Assembly (NCBI RefSeq): GCF_900458435.1
Contig: NZ_UHCT01000001.1
Coordinates: 496,001 to 560,000 of the forward strand
Direction: 5' to 3'
Origin: Staphylococcus carnosus
Lineage (GTDB): Bacteria; Bacillota; Bacilli; Staphylococcales; Staphylococcaceae
DNA length: 64,000 nucleotides
Shown here: one piece after another, positions 8,844 through 17,198 of the stretch
Layout: every line of letters starts with the position of its first letter
Numbering within the stretch: position 1 is the first letter of the stretch
Notes under the pieces: model-generated
What the model was told of the DNA's origin: nothing
Databases searched by the model: none
The model's input: the letters and a program-made list of their open reading frames with translations, nothing else
Made by a program: the position numbers and the translations under genes

Positions 8844-9777
8844 ATATGTTGTGTTAGCATTAGGCGGTAATGCGATATTACAACCTGGGCAAGAAACAAC
8901 TTATGAAAATCAATATAACAATGTGAAAAATGCCGCTGCGAAAATGGCAGATATCAAAGCTAATGGTCACCGTATTATTGTGACACATGGTAATGGTCCG
9001 CAAGTCGGCAATATCATTGTTCAAAATGAAGCGGCTAAAAACTTAGTAGCCCCAATGCCTATTGATGTATGCAACGCTGAATCACAAGGATTCATCGGTT
9101 ACATGTTGGAAGAAGCATTGAAAAATGATTTGAATTCACGCGGCATCAACAGCAATGTTGTCACTTTACTTACAATGGTAGAAGTTAACAAAGATGACCC
9201 TGCTTTCGATCACCCAACTAAACCGATCGGTGTTTTCTTCAATGAAGAAGAAGCGAAACGTTTAGAAGAAATGAATGGATATACAATGGTAGAAGATGCA
9301 GGCCGAGGATACCGCCGTGTTGTACCTTCTCCAGAACCTATGGTGATTAATGGTGTAGATGCTATTAAAAAACTCATGAGTGATACAGTTGTTATTTCAT
9401 CAGGAGGCGGAGGTATTCCGGTTTATCGTGATGATAAAGGACAATTGCATGGATTAGAAGCGGTTATTGATAAAAATCGTTCAGGATTAAAACTAGCTGA
9501 GCAAACAAATGCAGATACATTCATAATGTTGACAGATGTATCTAATGTTTATATCAACTATGGAAAAGAAAACGAACAAAAATTGGAAACAATTACTGTA
9601 GAAGAAGCAGAGCAATATGTTGAAGAAGGACAATTCCCTGCTGGCAGTATGCTTCCTAAAATTCAAGCAGCTATTGAATTTGCTAAAACAGGTAAAGAAG
9701 CGATTATTTGTTCATTATCAGATGCAGTAGATGCTTTAGAAGGAAAAGCAGGTACGAAAATAGTTTTGGATAAATAA
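8836..9777 (+). CDS. allK: Carbamate kinase
   Basis: A 313-residue carbamate kinase (amino acid kinase fold) that transfers phosphate from carbamoyl phosphate to ADP, giving ATP, CO2 and ammonia. Motifs are LALGGNAI at the N-terminus, THGNGPQVGN (about residue 48), SSGGGGIPV and the Lys-rich DKNRSGLKLAEQ region. The ATG at 8836 is preferred over an in-frame GTG at 8827 because AAGGAG (8822-8826) is properly spaced for it. As the last operon gene it completes energy recovery from oxalurate. An ArcC-type role in arginine deimination is possible biochemically, but no arc genes are adjacent. Confidence 0.88.
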   Translation: MSKYVVLALGGNAILQPGQETTYENQYNNVKNAAAKMADIKANGHRIIVTHGNGPQVGNIIVQNEAAKNLVAPMPIDVCNAESQGFIGYMLEEALKNDLNSRGINSNVVTLLTMVEVNKDDPAFDHPTKPIGVFFNEEEAKRLEEMNGYTMVEDAGRGYRRVVPSPEPMVINGVDAIKKLMSDTVVISSGGGGIPVYRDDKGQLHGLEAVIDKNRSGLKLAEQTNADTFIMLTDVSNVYINYGKENEQKLETITVEEAEQYVEEGQFPAGSMLPKIQAAIEFAKTGKEAIICSLSDAVDALEGKAGTKIVLDK

Positions 9778-9871
9778 TGAAGGTGTTGAATATTTTCTTT
9801 GCAAGAATTTATATTTTCTGCGCCTTGTCTTGCAAAGTAAAGTATTTAACCCTAAAATAAAGTTAATTCAT

Positions 9872-9913
9872 GAGGTAGGATAGTAAAGCTCTATCCCGCC
9901 TCTCTCTTTTTTT
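9872..9913 (+). terminator. Rho-independent terminator after the ureide operon
   Basis: The stem GAGGTAGGATAG (9872-9883) pairs with CTATCCCGCCTC (up to 9903) with small mismatches, followed by seven T (9907-9913). An additional inverted repeat CTTTGCAAGA/TCTTGCAAAG lies upstream at 9797-9806 and 9828-9837. Confidence 0.7.
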
Positions 9914-9931
9914 AATCATGAAGTGAAAGGG

Positions 9932-11154
9932 ATGGTGAAAGTGGAACAAAATGAAATATACCGGGTGCATAGATTAAGAGATTCTTGGTTAGTCGTTTTA
10001 GCCATTGTTTTTGTAGCCTCAACACTGCGTGCACCTTTAACGGCAGTAGGTCCGGTTATTAATCAAATCAAAGATGCACTTGCTATTAATAACAGTGTAG
10101 CCAGTATCTTAACAACAATCCCGCTAATTATCTTTGGAATTGTATCCCCGTTTGTTTCTAAAGTATCAGCAAAATTAACGATGTCTAAAACGGTTTTATT
10201 CTCTACAATACTCGTCATGATTGCACTTGTTCTTCGTGTTTCTGGCGGTTTCTCACTATTTATTGTAGGCACTATTTTGCTAGGGGTCGGCATTGCTTTT
10301 GGTAATGTGGTACTTCCTAGTTATGTTAAGTGGAAATTCCCGCTGCAAATCGGCTTGATGACAGGTCTTTATAGCGGACGATGAACTTTACTGCTGGTTT
10401 AGGTGGAGGGTTAAGTTTCCCGCTGTCTCAAGTAGGAGGATTTAGATTTTCTCTTGTATTCTGGTTTATTTTTGCGGTAATCGCATTAATTTTATGGATT
10501 CCGCAAATGTTGAGCGGGACTAAACAAGAGAAAGAAATGTCAAAAGAAGTTGCAAAAATTGAAGTCAAAAAGTTAAAAATCAGCAAATCCAAGTTGGCAT
10601 GGGCGATTGCTTTTATGATGGGATTCCAATCTATGATTTTTTATACAGTAGTCGCATGGGTACCATCGATATTAGTTGATCGCGGGTTAGACCAATCAAG
10701 CGCTGGTTATCTTTTGATGCTGAACCAATTTGCTCAAGTACCGATGACATTCTTATTCCCGATTCTTGCTTCTAAAATGAAGAATCAAAAATTATTAATT
10801 ACAATTGTTTCTGCACTCTTTATTATTGGTTTTGCATTATTCTTCACACAATCATTTACACTATTAATCATTGGAATGATTTTAGCAGGTTTCGGAATGG
10901 GTTCAGGATTCAGTTTATGTATGACTTTCTTTTCTATTCGTGCCAGAACAAGCGATGGAAGTATTGCTTTATCTGGTTTTGCCCAATCAGTAGGCTATTT
11001 CGTAGCAGCAATCGGTCCGTTCTTTGTCGGTCTATTACATGACCTTACAGGAGGATGGGTATCAGGTATTGTTGCGTTAGTAATTATGGGAGTACTTTTC
11101 TATATCTTCGGTTTAGCTTCATCACATGGTGAAGTTGAAGATGATTTAGCTTGA
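9932..11154 (+). pseudogene. CynX/NimT-family MFS transporter, frameshifted
   Basis: Two overlapping frames together encode one major facilitator of the cyanate-transporter (CynX) family. The N-terminal half carries the family LRAPLTAVGP motif and reads to a stop at 10382-10384. The C-terminal half continues in another frame from about 10379 (MNFTAGLGGGLSFPLSQVGG). Adding one base near 10377-10380 gives a continuous GLYSG-TMNFTAG, so a single-base deletion is likely. The start is uncertain: ATG 9932 or GTG 9941, the latter better spaced from GAAAGG. Its place right after the ureide operon suggests uptake of a ureide or related nitrogen compound, which is inference. It is non-functional unless the lesion is a sequencing error. 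Confidence 0.75.
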
Positions 11155-11171
11155 TCAAATAACACATATTG

Positions 11172-11219
11172 AATGCATGGTAGATGACTTGAATAAAGTC
11201 AGTTTATCATGCATTTTTT
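11172..11219 (+). terminator. Terminator after the MFS pseudogene
   Basis: AATGCATG (11172-11179) pairs with CATGCATT (11208-11215), with additional GACT/AGTC pairing inside, followed by a run of six T. Confidence 0.65.
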
Positions 11220-11330
11220 ATTTGGATAAAATGGTCAACGATCAAGCAGATAATTAGCATTTCTGCCAATGTATTATTTCACATTATTGACTATGATGAG
11301 GGTGAAAGTAATTAGGAAGGAGGCATAAAA

Positions 11331-12551
11331 ATGAATGATCATTTTAAAAAGCAGACCAGTAATAAATATTGGATGAAACTGGTGGCTGTATTTACTTTAG
11401 GATGGTTAGTAATTTATGCTGCACGTACAATTTTGAACCCTATTATGGGAAATATTAAGGCAGATTTTAGTTTGAACAACGGACAAGTCGGTTTGATTAT
11501 GAGTTTATTCTTCATCGGATATACTGTGACTCAAATACCTTCTGGAATTATGGGAGACAAAGTAGGACGTAAGAAAATATTAGTGCCTAGTTTTGTGCTG
11601 TTCGGTGTATTCATGGTTATAACAGGAATGATGCCGAGTTACTTTTTATTCATCATTGCTTGGGTCATAGTCGGATTAGCGCAGGGTATGTTCTATGGTC
11701 CGCAATATGCGTTGTCTTCTGAAGCAATCCCTAAGAAAAATATTACATTAGGCAGTGCATTGATTAACAGTGGTATGGCTTTTGGGACATCAATCGGTTA
11801 CTTTATTTCGAGTATTACAGTTTCAGAAATGGGTATGAACTGGCGCATGCCGTTCTATATCATGGCAGTTCCTATTTTGATTATTGCCTTTTTGATGTAT
11901 CAAATTATTAAAGAACGACCAAGAAAAGAAATAAAACATGATGAAAACGTTATGCCATTTAAAATGTCTAGTCTATTCAATAATCGAAATCTTATACTGG
12001 CTTATATTATTATTTTCTGTTCGATTTATGGATTTTTCATGATTATCACGTGGTTGCCGTATTATTTAGAAACTGAACGGGGCATTAATGGAGCACAAGT
12101 GGCTTTTGTTGCATCGTTAGTACCTTGGGCTGCAATACCTGGTTCACTATTCTTCAGTTGGCTATCTGATAAATTAGGCAGACGCAGACCCGTGCTTATG
12201 GTTATGCTTCCGTTAGCATTCATATTTACCATCTCGATTGTTTTCTTTGATAACTTAGCCATTCTGTATATCGCGCTGATTGGTTATGGTATTGTAGGTA
12301 AAATCAGTACCAACCCTGTATTGATTGCGGTAGTATCTGATAATGCACCAAAAAGCGCACTTGGAACATCATTTAGTGTGTACAACTTCATTGGAATGAC
12401 TGCTTCTATTTTAGCACCATACATTACTGGATTTTTAACAGATCTAACTGGCTCTATGGCTATCGGATTCTATCTAGCTGCAGCATTGCTAGTAGTGGGA
12501 TTCATTGTAGCTATTTTATTGAAAGAAAATAAAAATCAAGCAATTGCTTAA
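11331..12551 (+). CDS. MFS transporter (organic anion/sugar-phosphate type)
   Basis: A 406-residue, 12-helix major facilitator. The loop 2-3 signature GDKVGRKK is near residue 80, and its repeat SDKLGRRRP is near 285. The N-terminal GWLVIYAARTILNPIM and the GLAQGMFYGPQYALSSEAIP segment resemble the anion:cation symporter/organophosphate families. An AAGGAGG precedes the ATG. It stands alone between two terminator-like elements. Since the preceding transporter is broken, this may be the working importer for the ureide genes, but that is only a positional inference. Confidence 0.75.
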   Translation: MNDHFKKQTSNKYWMKLVAVFTLGWLVIYAARTILNPIMGNIKADFSLNNGQVGLIMSLFFIGYTVTQIPSGIMGDKVGRKKILVPSFVLFGVFMVITGMMPSYFLFIIAWVIVGLAQGMFYGPQYALSSEAIPKKNITLGSALINSGMAFGTSIGYFISSITVSEMGMNWRMPFYIMAVPILIIAFLMYQIIKERPRKEIKHDENVMPFKMSSLFNNRNLILAYIIIFCSIYGFFMIITWLPYYLETERGINGAQVAFVASLVPWAAIPGSLFFSWLSDKLGRRRPVLMVMLPLAFIFTISIVFFDNLAILYIALIGYGIVGKISTNPVLIAVVSDNAPKSALGTSFSVYNFIGMTASILAPYITGFLTDLTGSMAIGFYLAAALLVVGFIVAILLKENKNQAIA

Positions 12552-12670
12552 TGATTGATATACACTCCTCGTTGTAAAATTAGAGGAGTGTTTTCTATGA
12601 AATAGATAGCTAGTAAACATGCGCTTCCGTTATAATTAAAATGAAATAAGGAATACGAAGAGGTGGGTAA

Positions 12671-13048
12671 ATGGGTTATTTTAGTGAGTATTTAAATACA
12701 ATAGAACAACCAGAACATAGACAGAAGATGGAACATATTTTTGATTGGATTGATATCACGTTTCCTGAGTTAGATAAAGTCATCAAGTGGAATCAGCCGA
12801 TGTATACACATCATGGCACATATATTATTGGTTTCAGTAAAGCTAAAGCACATATGTCAGTGAACCCTGAAGCAGCGGGGATGAAACCTTTTATTAAACG
12901 TTTTGAAAAAGACGGTTATACGTTTACGGAAAATTTGTTCAGGATTAAATGGACTGATGAAGTAGATTATGAATTGCTGAAAGATATCATTGAATATAAC
13001 TTGAAAGATAAAGCTGAGACTACAACGTTTTGGAGACACTATAAATAA
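12671..13048 (+). CDS. fra: Frataxin-like iron chaperone family protein (DUF1801, YdhG/Fra)
   Basis: A 125-residue DUF1801 protein similar in length and sequence style to B. subtilis YdhG (Fra), which supplies iron for iron-sulfur cluster and heme assembly. Typical segments are PELDKVIKWNQPMYTHHGTYIIGFS (residues about 37-60) and the C-terminal TTTFWRHYK. GAGGTGG precedes the ATG. It is monocistronic and ends at a shared terminator with the convergent PepSY gene. The gene symbol rests on family resemblance only. Confidence 0.65.
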   Translation: MGYFSEYLNTIEQPEHRQKMEHIFDWIDITFPELDKVIKWNQPMYTHHGTYIIGFSKAKAHMSVNPEAAGMKPFIKRFEKDGYTFTENLFRIKWTDEVDYELLKDIIEYNLKDKAETTTFWRHYK

Positions 13049-13051
13049 AAT

Positions 13052-13094
13052 AAGGCTGGTACAGAGCGCATTTAATATGCCCTGGACCAGCCTT
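13052..13094. terminator. Bidirectional terminator between fra-like and PepSY genes
   Basis: Arms AAGGCTGGT (13052-13060) and ACCAGCCTT (13086-13094). T-rich flanks lie on both strands, stronger on the minus strand (TATTTTATTT). Confidence 0.75.
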
Positions 13095-13099
13095 AAAAT

Positions 13100-14443
13100 T
13101 TAATTCAGTTTTGCTTTTCGTCGGTCTTTCCAATAAAGTAAAGCTTCTATGATAAAGACAATAATAAGTGAGAAGCCGAATAGCGGCATTAAAACACCTA
13201 AAATAACAAGTGTGATGATTAAGCCGATAGACATCGGTTTTTTAATACGTCTTGGTAATGGTTGAGGTGTTTTCATACGGCCTAAACGTCTGAACCAAGA
13301 TAAGAATCCGAAAATAATACCACCTAAGAACGCAAGGCATACTAATAAGTTGATGATTTTGTTTGCGATACTAAAGAGATGTCCTTCATGAAGCGGTATT
13401 CCCCAAGTTAGCCACTTAGCTAAAATACCGTAATCTTGGTAATTGACTTGTCCTAACTTTTTACCTGTATATTGATCCATATACATAGTTGTTTCTTTGT
13501 AAGGTGACACATCAAAACCAGTGACACCGCTATTGCTTGCGCGTGATAATGTGAACGATCCATCTGCGCTTGTTGGATAAACGATAGCATAAGGGCGTTT
13601 TAAACCTTCTTTTTGAGCATCGGTTACTACTTTATCTAATGATAATTGTCCAGGTGAGTTTGTCATAGGCATGGCCATACCGCCATGATGACCGCCACCG
13701 CTTGATTCAGGGGCTTGTTTCTTTTTCATTGCCCATGGAATTTCATTTGCTTCTGATTTAGGAGGATTAGCAGCAATTTGTGTTTGTCCTAAAGCAGGAT
13801 AAGCAGTTGCGATTTTATTGATTTTATCCCCCATAAATCCTGACCATGGCAGTCCTGTAAAAACGAGTACCAACATTGGGATAGCGATGATAATACCGAT
13901 AATTGAATGCCATTTTTGGAAACGTAAGTTACGACTGTTTTGTGTTAACAAACGTTTGCGGAACATCATATAAATTCCTGAAAGTATCATAAATACAGTC
14001 CAGCAAGCAGTGAGTTCAACTAGATAATTAATGACAGTATTTTCTGTAGACAATGAACTATGTATACTTCTTGTCATATTTGAATAAGTATATTTAGCGT
14101 TTTGCTGTGCGACTATCTGATTATGATTATCTAAGAAGATATAATATGAATTACCTTCCATATCGCCGATTGTAATTCGATTATTGTAGGGTGCTTCCAT
14201 CATACTGACTTTGTTGATTATATATCCTGGATGTTCTTTTTCAATTTGCTTGATTGCATCATTTAATGATTGCTGTTGCTTGTGCTCACTTTGTCCGTAA
14301 AATTCGTGCTTATAAAGGTGGTTCTCAACTTCTGGGAAGAAGAGATATGCGATTCCGGATAATGTGAGGGTGATGAGAAGCGGCGTTATAAAGATGGCCG
14401 CATAGAAGTGGAGTCTTTGAAGCGGATTAAATATATTTTTCAT
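13100..14443 (-). CDS. PepSY-domain membrane protein with His/Met-rich external loop
   Basis: A 447-residue PepSY-associated transmembrane protein. It has an N-terminal membrane anchor, a PepSY-like extracytoplasmic region (residues about 55-130), helices near 140-165 and 185-210, a second large external region, and C-terminal helices near 375-445. Conserved-looking His residues appear in LHFYA, RSIHSSL, KWHSIIG and IPLHEGHLF, as in heme- or metal-linked members of this group. A striking GGGHHGGMAMPM stretch (about residue 245) looks metal-binding. The ATG has a GAGGTAAC ribosome binding site. A Zur-like box lies about 30 bp upstream. A role in metal (zinc, copper) or iron-siderophore reduction is plausible but not shown. 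Confidence 0.7.
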   Translation of the reverse strand: MKNIFNPLQRLHFYAAIFITPLLITLTLSGIAYLFFPEVENHLYKHEFYGQSEHKQQQSLNDAIKQIEKEHPGYIINKVSMMEAPYNNRITIGDMEGNSYYIFLDNHNQIVAQQNAKYTYSNMTRSIHSSLSTENTVINYLVELTACWTVFMILSGIYMMFRKRLLTQNSRNLRFQKWHSIIGIIIAIPMLVLVFTGLPWSGFMGDKINKIATAYPALGQTQIAANPPKSEANEIPWAMKKKQAPESSGGGHHGGMAMPMTNSPGQLSLDKVVTDAQKEGLKRPYAIVYPTSADGSFTLSRASNSGVTGFDVSPYKETTMYMDQYTGKKLGQVNYQDYGILAKWLTWGIPLHEGHLFSIANKIINLLVCLAFLGGIIFGFLSWFRRLGRMKTPQPLPRRIKKPMSIGLIITLVILGVLMPLFGFSLIIVFIIEALLYWKDRRKAKLN

Positions 14444-14469
14444 GTATTGTTACCTCTTATCTATTTATA

Positions 14470-14484
14470 TAGGAATCATTACGA
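14470..14484 (-). promoter_or_regulatory. Zur-like operator upstream of the PepSY gene
   Basis: On the minus strand the 15-mer TCGTAATGATTCCTA matches 12 of 14 informative positions of the Zur core TCGTAATNATTACGA. The left half is perfect. It fits the PerR and Fur consensus less well. The position, about 30 bp upstream of the start codon, suits repression. Confidence 0.45.
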
Positions 14485-14737
14485 TTTGAGTTAATGCTAC
14501 ATTTTATTATTACAGATTTACAAATAAATAAAAGGACATTTAATCGTCATATTTTGAAAATTTTATGTCGGTAGTGTGACAATTTGGAATTAATATTAAG
14601 TAGTCAATATATTTCATATATGTATGTATTTTGATTTTCAAAAGAAGTCATACTAGGAATGAGAAGAAAAGTTTACCTTTCTTTTTCATGAAAATACTAA
14701 AATTTCACATTTCCTACTATTTAACTCGAAATTGATA

Positions 14738-14766
14738 TTGACTTTATTAAGAATTCAATATATTAT
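14738..14766 (+). promoter_or_regulatory. SigA promoter of the EIIC-type gene
   Basis: TTGACT (14738-14743), a 17-bp spacer, and TATTAT (14761-14766), about 63 bp upstream of the ATG. Confidence 0.65.
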
Positions 14767-14829
14767 CAGAATATTACAAAAATAAATTCGTACAAAATTT
14801 ATAATACAACTTAGGGGGGCGAAATTATT

Positions 14830-15900
14830 ATGTCAAACACACTTACTAAACCAGGAACTAAAGTTACACCAAAGACATTTTTATTCAACGTATTGAATGG
14901 GGTAGCGATTGCGATTATTGCTGGATTGATTCCGAATGCAATTTTAGGTGAAATCTTGAAAGCTTTAAAACCACACTATCCTATTTTTGGAGAATTATTA
15001 TTGATTACAACATCAATCCAGTTTGGAGTGCCGCTATTAGTAGGTGCACTTGTTGCACATCGGTTTAATTTTTCCCCACTAGGAATTTCGGTAGTAGCAG
15101 GATCTTCTTTTATAGGAAGTGGGGCTGCCGTATTCAAAAATGGAACATGGGTTGTCACAGGTATCGGTGATCTGATTAATACAATGCTTGCAGCAGCACT
15201 GGCTTCGTTACTTATTTTGCTTAGCGGAGAACGTTTCGGTAGTTTGAATTTAATTATTTTACCAACATTTGTAGCGGTGTTTACAGGTTTTGTTACTTTA
15301 CATACTTTGCCTTACGTTAAACTCGTGACAACAGGTATTGGCCAAATGATTAATACTTTTACAGAAATGCAACCTATTTTAATGTGTGTATTAATCTCAC
15401 TCGTTTACAGCATTATCATCATCTCACCAATTTCTACAGTTGCTACCTCAATGGCTATAGGTATCAGTGGTCTCGCAGCAGGTTCAGCTTCTATTGGTAT
15501 TACGTCTGCTGAAGCAGTATTAGTGTTTGGGACATGGGGAGTTAATCGTCTCGGTGTACCACTTACTATCTTTTTAGGCGGCGTAAAAATGATGTTGCCT
15601 AATATGGTACGTTATCCAATTATGTTATTACCGATTATTACCACAGCTGCAATTTCTGGGTTTGTAGCAAGTTTTATTGGAATAGGCGGAACAAAAGAAT
15701 CTGCCGGATTCGGTATTATTGGTTTAGTTGGACCTATCAATGCATTTAGATTTTTAGAGGGTGACAACTTCATGATGAAAATCATACTTGTTGCTATTGC
15801 TTTCTTTGTCGTACCATTTATCGTTGCATTTATTACGCAATTCATTTATATGCGCGTACTTAAAATTTACAAAAAAGATATCTATAACTTCTTAGGATAG
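14830..15900 (+). CDS. Orphan PTS EIIC-type membrane protein (PTS_EIIC_2 family), copy 1
   Basis: A 356-residue polytopic membrane protein of the PTS_EIIC_2 type with about ten hydrophobic helices and many Gly/Ala/Ser-rich turns (for example ISGLAAGSASIGITS near residue 220). No EIIA or EIIB gene lies nearby, so it may not be a classical phosphotransferase permease and the substrate is unknown. A long GGGGGG-rich ribosome binding site precedes the ATG. A second family member with the same layout lies at 47162-48184. A consensus vegetative promoter lies upstream and a long multi-stem terminator follows. Confidence 0.65.
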   Translation: MSNTLTKPGTKVTPKTFLFNVLNGVAIAIIAGLIPNAILGEILKALKPHYPIFGELLLITTSIQFGVPLLVGALVAHRFNFSPLGISVVAGSSFIGSGAAVFKNGTWVVTGIGDLINTMLAAALASLLILLSGERFGSLNLIILPTFVAVFTGFVTLHTLPYVKLVTTGIGQMINTFTEMQPILMCVLISLVYSIIIISPISTVATSMAIGISGLAAGSASIGITSAEAVLVFGTWGVNRLGVPLTIFLGGVKMMLPNMVRYPIMLLPIITTAAISGFVASFIGIGGTKESAGFGIIGLVGPINAFRFLEGDNFMMKIILVAIAFFVVPFIVAFITQFIYMRVLKIYKKDIYNFLG

Positions 15901-15910
15901 ATTGAAAATA

Positions 15911-16010
15911 AAGAACAGACAATCTTGATTAGTGAATAAAAGCAGATAAGAGAAAAGTGATTGCTTTTATAGAGACTTTGCGTCTTCTCATCTATTGTCT
16001 GTTCTTTTTT
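15911..16010 (+). terminator. Long multi-stem terminator after EIIC-type gene
   Basis: Perfect 13-bp arms AAGAACAGACAAT (15911-15923) and its complement (15994-16006) enclose about 70 nt. Inside is a second stem, ATAAAAGCA/TGCTTTTAT. A T-run follows (to 16010). The unusual size could also mark a small structured RNA. Confidence 0.6.
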
Positions 16011-16120
16011 ATTGGATAATAAAATTAGGTTTTAGTATTAAAATAAAGGCGCAAAACTTATTTGTAGTTGTTATCTATTGAGCTGGAACTATTAAATAGG
16101 TAGAAAGGGTGTAAAATTTG

Positions 16121-16151
16121 TACAAAAAAAGTCTTTTACTTCGGTAAAAGA
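16121..16151 (-). terminator. UUCG tetraloop hairpin, terminator-like on the minus strand
   Basis: TCTTTTAC-TTCG-GTAAAAGA (16132-16151) is an 8-bp stem closed by the very stable C(UUCG)G loop on the plus strand. On the minus strand the stem is followed by seven T. No convincing minus-strand gene precedes it, so it could end an antisense or small RNA. Confidence 0.4.
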
Positions 16152-16466
16152 TGTATTATAGTATAACAATACGAATGGAAAGGCTTACATGTAAAGTTAT
16201 CAGAATAATTACACGAATATGGACTGAGTGTAGATTAATAAGAATTAAAAAAATTAAAACTAAGTAATAATTTAGTTTACAAAGAAATAATATTCTTCTT
16301 GATCGAAACAGAGTGTTTAAAAATGTTATAATGGGTATTGTTGGATTTTTCTGTATATATAGAAAACCAACCGCAATTGATAGAAAATAGCGTGATTTCG
16401 AGATAATATTTCTAGTTTTTAACATCTAACCGAATCACAGCAATTTTAAACAAAGGGGGCTATGAG

Positions 16467-17198
16467 ATGGATTATCAAATCATAAATGAGCAATCGATTA
16501 TGATTAAATTCGAACCGCAAATTGATCCTGAAACCTTTAAAAAGGTTCAACAGATTGTGAAGTATTTGGAACAACAAAATCTTGAAGCTATTACTGAAAT
16601 TGTTCCTTCATACAGAGCGGTGATGATTCATTTTGATCAAACAAAAATTAATGCAAAGGAACTTATAGATACATTGAATCTAGATCATTTAGATATAGAT
16701 AATATTGAAACATCTGAAAGTTCTAAAGTAGTACGTATTCCAGTCGTATATGGGGGAGAATACGGACCGGATCTTGAAACAGTAGCCGAGCACAATCAGT
16801 TATCAACTGATGAAGTGATAAAATTACATACAGAGCCAACATATTTAATTTATATGCTAGGATTTATGCCTGGATTCCCTTACCTTGGAGGATTAGATGA
16901 GCGTCTGTATACTCCAAGAAGAGATGAACCAAGAGTTCGTATTGATGCTGGATCTGTCGGTATCGCGAATAATCAAACAGGTTTATATCCACAAGATTCA
17001 CCAGGCGGTTGGCAAATTATCGGACGCACACCATTAGATGTTTTCGATTTAAATCGTGAGCCGATGACACTTTATGCTGCTGGTGATAATATTCAATTTT
17101 ACGAAATCAGTGAAAATGATTTTGATGAGATTTTAGCAACAAAGCATCAACCGGATTTTGATATGGAAAGATGGGTGAACGTTCAAGATGAGTATTAG
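16467..17198 (+). CDS. pxpB: 5-oxoprolinase subunit PxpB (KipI/allophanate hydrolase subunit 1 family)
   Basis: A 243-residue KipI-family protein (AHS1/CT_C_D domain). The segments YMLGFMPGFPYLGGLDERLYTPRR (in the middle), AGSVGIANNQTGLYPQDSPGGW and IIGRTPLDVFD are diagnostic. In E. coli PxpB acts with PxpC and PxpA in ATP-dependent cleavage of 5-oxoproline to glutamate. In urea carboxylase the homologous domain is part of the carboxyltransferase. AAAGGGGG precedes the ATG. The end overlaps pxpC by 11 nt. Operon context includes a biotin carboxylase, so a biotin-dependent reaction is possible. Confidence 0.85.
   Translation: MDYQIINEQSIMIKFEPQIDPETFKKVQQIVKYLEQQNLEAITEIVPSYRAVMIHFDQTKINAKELIDTLNLDHLDIDNIETSESSKVVRIPVVYGGEYGPDLETVAEHNQLSTDEVIKLHTEPTYLIYMLGFMPGFPYLGGLDERLYTPRRDEPRVRIDAGSVGIANNQTGLYPQDSPGGWQIIGRTPLDVFDLNREPMTLYAAGDNIQFYEISENDFDEILATKHQPDFDMERWVNVQDEY

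Larger units (their letters stand above)
14444..14829. other. Divergent intergenic region, PepSY gene / EIIC-type gene
   Basis: 386 bases without a gene. It holds the Zur-like box (14470-14484) close to the PepSY gene and a good vegetative promoter (14738-14766) for the rightward gene. An ATTCGTACAAAA motif (14786-14797) lies just after that promoter and resembles the palindrome upstream of allC. Nothing else is recognised; the rest is AT-rich. Confidence 0.6.
15901..16466. other. 566-base intergenic region before the pxp operon
   Basis: The first part is a terminator structure (15911-16010). Further on lie an ATTTGTACAAAA motif (16116-16127), a UUCG-capped hairpin (16132-16151), and an imperfect hairpin GTTGG...CCAAC around 16339-16370. 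There is also an imperfect dyad GTGATTTCG/CGAATCAC just before pxpB (about 16391-16440) that could be an operator. A minus-strand reading frame at 16156-16425 has no ribosome binding site and is judged spurious, although a terminator-like element lies right after it. Confidence 0.5.

Noticed and set aside
16156..16425. Minus-strand 89-residue hydrophobic reading frame followed by a terminator-like hairpin
   Set aside because: No ribosome binding site before the ATG, and the composition is that of translated AT-rich DNA. The hairpin is reported separately.
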